NCBI GenBank assembly: GCA_029262795.1
Contig: JAJCYT010000032.1
Coordinates: 54,378-118,377, forward strand
Length of the DNA: 64,000 nucleotides
From: Candidatus Fraserbacteria bacterium
GTDB taxonomy: Bacteria > Bipolaricaulota > Bipolaricaulia > RBG-16-55-9 > JAJCYT01
Direction: 5' to 3'
Shown piece by piece: positions 59,039 through 64,000 of the stretch. Under the pieces are notes generated by a model. It did no database searches. It was not told the origin of the DNA and saw only the letters and a program-made list of their open reading frames with translations. Each line of letters opens with the position of its first letter. Positions within the stretch are counted from its first letter, which is position 1. The translations under genes and the position numbers were made by a program.

Positions 59039-59736
59039 GCAACATCCTTCACAAAGCGATAACCAATTCCATGCACGGTCTCAACGTATGTTGGTTGTTT
59101 GGGGTCAGGTTCGATTTTACGCCTCAGGTTTTTGATGTGGGTATCCAATGTGCGACTCCCGCCTTCAAATGAGTAGCCCAATGCGCCTTCCAGTAATTCA
59201 TCGCGATGATAAACGTAGCCTGGATGTTCCATCAATACTTTGAGGAGTTCAAATTCAGTTCGAGTCAATTCAATGTCTTTGCCTTGAATGGTTAGGGTGC
59301 GATGCCCGACATCGAGTGTCAATGGGCCATGATTGAGTAAAGGCGAAGCTGCCAACCCCATTTGGTTCCGTCGCAGTTGCGCACGCACTCTTGCCACCAC
59401 TTCTCTTGGATTGAACGGTTTGGTGATATAGTCATCGGCGCCAAGTTCTAACCCTACGATCTTATCACTGTCGTCCACGCGCGCTGTCAACATGAGGATA
59501 GGAATATTGCCCAAGTGCTCATCTGCTCGAAGTTGACGGGTTAAGTCCAACCCATCTTCGTCGGGCAAACCCAAGTCGAGGACCATCAGGTCAGGTTTTT
59601 CCAGTTTCAACAAGGTTTTTGCTGTTTCAGCATCAAAGGCAGGGAGCACGCCAAACCCGGCCTGTTGCAAATATTCTTTTAACAGGCGCACGATTTGACG
59701 GTCATCATCTACAACTAGAATCTTAGCCATCTTCAT
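59035..59736 (-). CDS. OmpR/PhoB-family response regulator
   Basis: 233 residues from 59736. Receiver with DDD, phospho-acceptor Asp54 (in this numbering) in PDLMVLDLGLPDEDG, Lys in DYITKPFNPREVV; winged helix with LTRTEFELLKVLMEHPGYVYHRDELLEGALG and VETVHGIGYRFVKD. Start is uncertain: ATGs at 59775, 59736 and 59730 are all in frame and none has an SD; 59775 would fit a leaderless mRNA from the predicted +1 at 59777, while 59730 best matches family length. CTTCA repeats upstream imply autoregulation. Confidence 0.92.
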   Translation of the reverse strand: MKMAKILVVDDDRQIVRLLKEYLQQAGFGVLPAFDAETAKTLLKLEKPDLMVLDLGLPDEDGLDLTRQLRADEHLGNIPILMLTARVDDSDKIVGLELGADDYITKPFNPREVVARVRAQLRRNQMGLAASPLLNHGPLTLDVGHRTLTIQGKDIELTRTEFELLKVLMEHPGYVYHRDELLEGALGYSFEGGSRTLDTHIKNLRRKIEPDPKQPTYVETVHGIGYRFVKDVA

Positions 59737-59783
59737 ATTTATGGTAACTCGTATCCGTTCTGCAAATCCTGTCATCAACGGTT

Positions 59784-59816
59784 ATGATACCAACTGATTG
59801 TGAAGAAGTTCTGAAG
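59784..59816 (-). promoter_or_regulatory. CTTCA tandem operator and promoter of the 59-kb two-component operon
   Basis: TGAAG on the plus strand at 59801 and 59812 (11 bp). On the minus strand the last CTTCA ends exactly 11 bases before TATCAT (59784-59789); +1 near 59777. Identical geometry to the operator at 57635-57678. Confidence 0.65.
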
Positions 59817-59843
59817 ATTCAACACTTCATGCTGTGGCTTGGG

Positions 59844-61247
59844 TCAACATTTCGGCAAAGTGAAGTGGAAACACGCACCACCTTCACGTGAATTCTCTGC
59901 CCAGATTTTTCCGCCATGAGCATCAATTAAAGCTTTGACAATGGCCAAACCAAGGCCGCTGCCGCCGCTTTGGCGCGAGCGGGATTTATCGGCTCGGTAA
60001 AAGCGATCAAACAAATGATCCAGATCTGCCTGACTAAACCCTGTACCAGTATCGCATACGCTGACTTGAACAAACTTTGGATCTTCAGCCTGGAAAGCGT
60101 GGATACGGATATGACCGCCCTTGGCAGTGTAGCGAGTGGCATTGCTCAACAGGTTGAGAAACACTTGTTCCAGTCGCTGAAAGTCTGCATGGAGTGGTGG
60201 AAGTGTGTTTGGTAAATCAATGAGTAATTCAATATTTTGCTCTTCAAATTGCACTTCGATGGTGGTTTGGATGTGGTCTAATAATTGTTTGAGTTCTATG
60301 GCTTCTGTGCGGATCGAAAGTTTTCCGGCATCGGCCAGGGCCAATTCCTGAAGGTCATCGACCAGGCGTGAGACCAGTAGGGTTTTTGTGTGAAGGGCTG
60401 CGAAATTTTCGGGCGTGGGCTCCAGTACATCATCCATCAAACCTTCGAGGCCAGAGCGTACCACGCTGAGTGGAGTGCGCAGTTCGTGTGCCACATCGGC
60501 AATCATCTGCCGTTTGACATCTTCGGATTGTTCCAGACTAGCGGCCATTTCATTGAAGGATGCGCCCAGGCGACCCAATTCATCTCGTCCTCGAATAGGC
60601 ACCCGTTGTTTGAGATTGCCCTGTGTGATTTGACGAGCACTTGAATCTAAATTGCGCAAAGGGCCCGTGAGTTGTCGAAGCAATCCAAATCCAAGCAGCA
60701 GTGCGATGCCGCCCATTGTGCCACCGGCCAGCCATAAGGAATTGTCTACAAGGTCCAAAAATTCTTCGCCCAATGGATTGATTTGTTCTGCCACTCTAGA
60801 AATCAATACACCATCCTCAGCCAATGATTCATCGTCAAATGTGAGTTTATGGGCGCCGACCAAATGGACTTCTTCCTGGCGCTCGCTGCCATCTGTTTGT
60901 GGCGTGAGCTTGATGGTTGTAACGTCCATATCCCACATGAAAGATTTGAGATGCTCTTGGAGGTTGTCGGCTGGCGTGCGTTCTCCTAAAGCATTTGTGG
61001 TGTAAGCTTCAATAAATCCCTCTTTGCCCGGAAGATTTTCAGGGTTTGAAAGATGTTCTATAAACACACCGAGAGCTTGGGCGTATAGTTGTTCCTGGAC
61101 GTCGATATTGCTGACAGTGAAATCTGAAAATGCTTGATCAACAGCCTGGCTGATGAAGAAATGACTGACGCCCACCGAAAGTGCTGTGACTAAAATGAAT
61201 GACAACAGTAATTTGGCTTGAAAAGACAGTTGAAGTCGCTTTTTCAT
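59844..61247 (-). CDS. Sensor histidine kinase (HAMP-HisKA-HATPase)
   Basis: 467 residues. Helices at about 12-34 and 168-190, with an extracytoplasmic sensor of about 135 residues between. HAMP at about 190-242, HisKA MIADVAHELRTPLSVVRSG with His254, HATPase with LLSNATRYTAKGG, DTGTGFSQ and GGSGLGLAIVKALI. It forms a second, independent BaeSR-like pair with the next gene (ATGA overlap). The sensor domain is unrecognised. Confidence 0.95.
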   Translation of the reverse strand: MKKRLQLSFQAKLLLSFILVTALSVGVSHFFISQAVDQAFSDFTVSNIDVQEQLYAQALGVFIEHLSNPENLPGKEGFIEAYTTNALGERTPADNLQEHLKSFMWDMDVTTIKLTPQTDGSERQEEVHLVGAHKLTFDDESLAEDGVLISRVAEQINPLGEEFLDLVDNSLWLAGGTMGGIALLLGFGLLRQLTGPLRNLDSSARQITQGNLKQRVPIRGRDELGRLGASFNEMAASLEQSEDVKRQMIADVAHELRTPLSVVRSGLEGLMDDVLEPTPENFAALHTKTLLVSRLVDDLQELALADAGKLSIRTEAIELKQLLDHIQTTIEVQFEEQNIELLIDLPNTLPPLHADFQRLEQVFLNLLSNATRYTAKGGHIRIHAFQAEDPKFVQVSVCDTGTGFSQADLDHLFDRFYRADKSRSRQSGGSGLGLAIVKALIDAHGGKIWAENSREGGACFHFTLPKC

Positions 61248-61948
61248 TTTGGTCCACCTTCTGAGGCAAATTTATATCCCACACCAAATACGGTCAGAAT
61301 ATATTGAGGGTGCTTGTTGTCTGGCTCAATTTTTTGTCGCAGGCGTTTAATGTGTGTGTCTACAGAACGCTCAAAACTTTCATACGTGTTGCCACGCAAT
61401 GTTTCAAGCAAATGAAGGCGGGTAAACACGCGACCTGGAAATTGCATTAGATGAGCGAGTAAATCAAATTCCATGGGTGTGAGTTCAATGGGTTGTTCTT
61501 TTACCCATACCTCGCGTTGCGACACATCCAGATAAATATGGCCGTATTCCAGCACGGTGGTTTTGTGCCAGTCGGTTTCGGTGCGTCGTAATACAGCCCG
61601 AACCCGCGAGACCAGTTCTCGCGGGCTGAAGGGTTTTACAACATAATCATCTGCACCCAGTTCAAGTCCAGTAATGCGGTCTACTTCATCTTTGCGGGCA
61701 GTCAACATTATGATAGGTGCTTCCGATTTTTTTCTGATTTGTCGAGTAATATCGAAGCCATCGCTGCCAGGCAGCATCAGGTCCAGGATGACCAAGGCGG
61801 GTTGAGTCACTTCAAATGCCTCATAGGCAGCGGCACCATCTTCAACTGCTACCACAGAATAACCTGCCTGCTCAAGGTATCCTTGAATCATTTTGACCAC
61901 CCAGGCTTCATCCTCTACAACCAGTATGCGTTTGTTCACAGCGTTCAT
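61244..61948 (-). CDS. OmpR/PhoB-family response regulator
   Basis: 234 residues. Receiver with EDE, Asp56 in PALVILDLMLPGSDG, Lys in DYVVKPFSPRELV; winged helix LTPMEFDLLAHLMQFPGRVFTRLHLLETLRG and ILTVFGVGYKFAS. GAGG sits directly against the ATG, too close for a good SD. TATAAT at 61970-61975 (minus strand) provides a promoter. Neither TTAAY nor CTTCA tandem boxes occur upstream, so it appears to use a different operator from the other two regulators. Confidence 0.95.
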   Translation of the reverse strand: MNAVNKRILVVEDEAWVVKMIQGYLEQAGYSVVAVEDGAAAYEAFEVTQPALVILDLMLPGSDGFDITRQIRKKSEAPIIMLTARKDEVDRITGLELGADDYVVKPFSPRELVSRVRAVLRRTETDWHKTTVLEYGHIYLDVSQREVWVKEQPIELTPMEFDLLAHLMQFPGRVFTRLHLLETLRGNTYESFERSVDTHIKRLRQKIEPDNKHPQYILTVFGVGYKFASEGGPK

Positions 61949-61969
61949 CCTCTTCTACAAACTGAGCTT

Positions 61970-61975
61970 ATTATA
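61970..61975 (-). promoter_or_regulatory. -10 element of the 61-kb two-component operon
   Basis: Consensus TATAAT on the minus strand 22 bases before the ATG at 61948; no convincing -35. The preceding gene ends 42 bases upstream, so read-through from it is also possible. Confidence 0.45.
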
Positions 61976-61990
61976 CTGAACTGCCTTTCA

Positions 61991-62899
61991 TCAATGACCT
62001 GGACCACTGCCCAAGCCTGGACCAAGACCGCCGCCGCCAAACGCACTGGCAGGTTGTTTAAACGTGACCAACTGGATTTCGCCTCGTTGCAGTGTTGTGG
62101 TGATGGGATTGCCTTGGTCATCTGTCACTCCGGCAGGTTGAAATTGTAACATGCTGTTTTCATCCAACACACCGGAAAGCCGATCACCCACTTCCATCGT
62201 GATGAAATCTTGTCTTTCTTCTTCACTTGAACCCAGTTGAACGTTGTCGAGGTCAGCCACGTTGATGGTCAATGTACCAAAGCTATTGGAGTGAAAGGTC
62301 ACTTGTTCATTGAGGATGGTGCCACTCCACAGTTGCTGATTCGGATACACCAGCAGGTCATATGCTGTTAAAGCTTTGGCGTACTGGGCAGACAAATTTT
62401 GAATCTGCAAGCCTGTGGTGACGCGCATGAACACACGCGGCCCATCGCCTTCGGTGACTTCGTTTATGGTTTGGTTGAACATTGTCATATACACATCCGA
62501 CTTGGCCACTTGAATCGGTTGGCCTGATGGGCTGATAATGGTGAGTGTGTCAAGTTGCAACTCACCTTTAAGTTGTTCTCCACTGGCGAGGGATAATTGA
62601 TCAAGGCCTTCTTGGAAAATCATGGTGCCAATGTCTGCCCGTTCGAGGGTGCGTTCGTTGCCGTTTGAACCAGTGAATTGAAGTTCATCCAGTTCTACTC
62701 GGCCACTCAATGCGCCCCCATCTTTGAGAAAAGTAAGGTCGCTGTGAAACATGGCAGCCAGAAAATAACCCATTGCTGCGCGAGCGCCTGTACCACCGAC
62801 CTGAATTTCAACTTCGTGTACCTGGGCGTAACTGGCCAAGCCACCCATTAATACGGTGATCATGAGCAAACTTGTAATTAAGGTGCGAAATTTTTTCAT
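61991..62899 (-). CDS. Secreted protein of unknown function with glycine-rich tail
   Basis: 302 residues. Clear signal peptide (MKKFRTLITSLLMITVLMGGLASYAQ). The body contains two repeats of a beta motif that align by eye: GALSGRVELDELQFTGSNGN...IGTMIFQEG, and ...LKGELQLDTLTIISPSGQPIQVAKSDVYMTMF, and later EQVTFHSNSFGTLTINVADLDNV. It ends in a Gly/Pro-rich tail (AFGGGGLGPGLGSGPGH). No family recognised. SD AAGGAG fixes ATG 62899. Confidence 0.75.
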   Translation of the reverse strand: MKKFRTLITSLLMITVLMGGLASYAQVHEVEIQVGGTGARAAMGYFLAAMFHSDLTFLKDGGALSGRVELDELQFTGSNGNERTLERADIGTMIFQEGLDQLSLASGEQLKGELQLDTLTIISPSGQPIQVAKSDVYMTMFNQTINEVTEGDGPRVFMRVTTGLQIQNLSAQYAKALTAYDLLVYPNQQLWSGTILNEQVTFHSNSFGTLTINVADLDNVQLGSSEEERQDFITMEVGDRLSGVLDENSMLQFQPAGVTDDQGNPITTTLQRGEIQLVTFKQPASAFGGGGLGPGLGSGPGH

Positions 62900-62949
62900 C
62901 GAAAAACTCCTTGCAAATAATGTCAAATCAAAATTACTTTCACTGAAAT

Positions 62950-63396
62950 CTAAGGAAGGTTTCCTGTTGTTTGATTCTCAAAAGCCGTAAAGCTGAATTC
63001 ATAAGGCTCACTTTGACGGCCTTGTTCGTCGGTTAAAGTCAAGCGCATGGTGATATCCTGAGATACCAATGTATTGAGGTAAAATGTGAAACCGCCATCT
63101 TCAGTACTGTTCACGTGAGGGTCAAACTCGAAAGGCAAAAAGAAACCTGCTTCAACAACATCGAATTTTGCATGGACGATTCTAGACCCAACCGCACGAA
63201 AGCGCACTTCACCTAACACAGGCATTCCATCTGCATTCATTCGTTTGGGAAATGATACCGATAAGATTTCTGGCAGTGAGGTGCTCTGATCTGACATTGA
63301 TACATGATTGACATCAGCAGGACTATTGGCCTGCCAAATGAAAAATCCGGCCACCAGTGCAGCCGCCGCTGCCAATAATATCATTGTGGTTTGCAT
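62950..63396 (-). CDS. Secreted or membrane-anchored small protein, unknown
   Basis: 148 residues. N-terminal hydrophobic segment (about 4-22) acting as signal or anchor, then a single all-beta domain with FPKRMNADGMPVLGEVRFRAVGSR and TLTDEQGRQSEPYEFSFTAF, resembling an Ig-like or CARDB-type fold. SD AAGGAT. It lies 50 bases upstream of the previous gene on the same strand and is probably co-transcribed with it and the two-component genes. Confidence 0.7.
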   Translation of the reverse strand: MQTTMILLAAAAALVAGFFIWQANSPADVNHVSMSDQSTSLPEILSVSFPKRMNADGMPVLGEVRFRAVGSRIVHAKFDVVEAGFFLPFEFDPHVNSTEDGGFTFYLNTLVSQDITMRLTLTDEQGRQSEPYEFSFTAFENQTTGNLP

Positions 63397-63490
63397 GAAC
63401 CGTTATCCTTTCTCTCAGTTTTGGTTCAAACGGTAACAAACCTTTTTGGCAGCATGATGTTTTAATTGTGGCGAAGTTGCGGCGATGATA

Positions 63491-63537
63491 AAAAAAGGAA
63501 AAGCCCCTGTGTTATTCACCAGGGACTTTTCCTTTTT
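63491..63537 (-). terminator. Intrinsic terminator of the partial gene at the right edge
   Basis: AAAAGGAAAAG-C-CCCTG pairs with CAGGG-A-CTTTTCC across an 8-10-base loop; A- and T-runs on both sides make it bidirectional. Confidence 0.8.
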
Positions 63538-63561
63538 ATGAGTAAATTCTAAAGCTTTAAA

Positions 63562-64000
63562 TTAATGGATACCCGCCGGCAATGTAGACACATCACCATT
63601 GGTCACCCACAATTCCACTAAAAATATAATTTTGGCATCACTGATTGTTTCACCGGTGCCAGGCACTTCTTCACTGGTGACCCAGAAGCCGATGCAGGTG
63701 AGGATTTCGTCATCGTCGATGCGGTTGTTGCCATTGGCATCGCACACGGATTCAATCGTCACACCGGTTGCACCGATGACGGTCACAGTGGCGGTCTGGC
63801 TGTCGTTGCCAGAGTCGATCGTCACCGTACATTCGCCACCACGTGGGAACACCACGTTGAAGTCAACTTCAACTTCAGTTGCAGGGTTCAAGGTGCGAGT
63901 GACGGTGTTGCTGTCGACGAAGTCACCACAGTCAACTTTCACGTTCACGGTCTGAGATCCTTCTTCAGTCCCGTTGTTACGGATCGTTGCGTTAATCAAG
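63562..64000 (-). CDS. Secreted protein with CARDB-like and EF-hand-like modules (5' truncated by window edge)
   Basis: The frame is open to the right edge, so only about 145 C-terminal residues are seen. First a CARDB-like beta domain (VNVKVDCGDFVDSNTVTRTL, VEVDFNVVFPRGGECTVTI), then a calcium-loop module CDANGNNRIDDDEILTCIGFW and a second helix pair ISDAKIIFLVELWVTNGDV. The module closely matches the one in the PKD protein at 47377. It is probably a surface or secreted protein. A strong terminator follows. Confidence 0.75.
   Translation of the reverse strand, partial: LINATIRNNGTEEGSQTVNVKVDCGDFVDSNTVTRTLNPATEVEVDFNVVFPRGGECTVTIDSGNDSQTATVTVIGATGVTIESVCDANGNNRIDDDEILTCIGFWVTSEEVPGTGETISDAKIIFLVELWVTNGDVSTLPAGIH

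Noticed and set aside
61949..62002. A third 11-bp tandem operator upstream of the 61-kb response regulator
   Set aside because: The position 11 bases before TATAAT holds ATGAA, but the next 11-bp step (CCTGG) does not repeat it. There is no array.
1..64000. CRISPR arrays, IS elements, rRNA genes
   Set aside because: I saw no regularly spaced identical repeats, no transposase and no rRNA sequence. The 11-bp repeats found are operators, far too short for CRISPR.

Overview
The window is chromosomal DNA from a bacterium of moderate G+C content. Its proteins include lipobox lipoproteins, HtpG, HtrA-type proteases, RNase Y, an AtpI-like protein, a NusA with an acidic tail, a SARP-type regulator and secreted proteins with PKD and EF-hand-like modules. 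I cannot assign a phylum. An uncultured lineage is likely, because many secreted proteins match no family I know. Many genes have no Shine-Dalgarno (SD) sequence but a -10 hexamer ending about 6-9 bases before the ATG, so leaderless mRNAs appear common beside normal SD-led genes.

Layout. 1-9.6 kb: the end of recQ, a GNAT/alcohol dehydrogenase divergon, htpG with a glutamine amidotransferase, a lipoprotein, membrane proteins, a two-META-domain lipoprotein and a class V aminotransferase operon. 9.8-17 kb: an AIM24-BrkB pair, a serine hydrolase, a NarL-type two-component system and a secreted metalloprotease. 17-24 kb: an EamA exporter, msrA, an amidase, then three tandem two-domain GNAT acetyltransferases behind a 330-base structured leader that contains a small upstream ORF. 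24.5-31 kb: a LysR/MFS divergon, a second MFS, a nitrilase and an ABC-2 exporter. 31-34.9 kb: a SARP-TolB-TPR regulator, a glycosyltransferase and a DinB protein. 35-39 kb: an OmpR-type two-component system and an HtrA protease. 39-47 kb: a histone-deacetylase-like amidohydrolase, atpI, RNase Y, a giant RND/MMPL transporter with an inserted META domain, and nusA behind an apparent attenuator. 47-53 kb: a PKD protein, an MFS, a second HtrA and two tRNAs. 53.2-56.7 kb: an AT-rich island inserted into the 3' end of tRNA-Arg. 56.8-64 kb: a secreted acidic protein, two OmpR-type two-component systems and more secreted proteins.

How it works together. The main theme is envelope sensing and its promoter logic. 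Three regulators each seem to have their own operator, and each operator occurs more than once near the regulator gene. TTAAY repeats at 11-bp steps precede both the 35-kb response regulator and the 37.6-kb htrA. CTTCA repeats at 11-bp steps precede both the 59-kb response regulator and the 57.5-kb secreted protein. G/CGTTACR heptamers at 11-bp steps precede both the SARP gene and the glycosyltransferase. In the two response-regulator families, the last repeat ends exactly 11 bases before a -10 hexamer at all four sites. The least explained elements are the GNAT leader RNA, the nusA leader terminator, the tRNA-Arg island and a short candidate RNA that carries the 16S rRNA 3'-end sequence.
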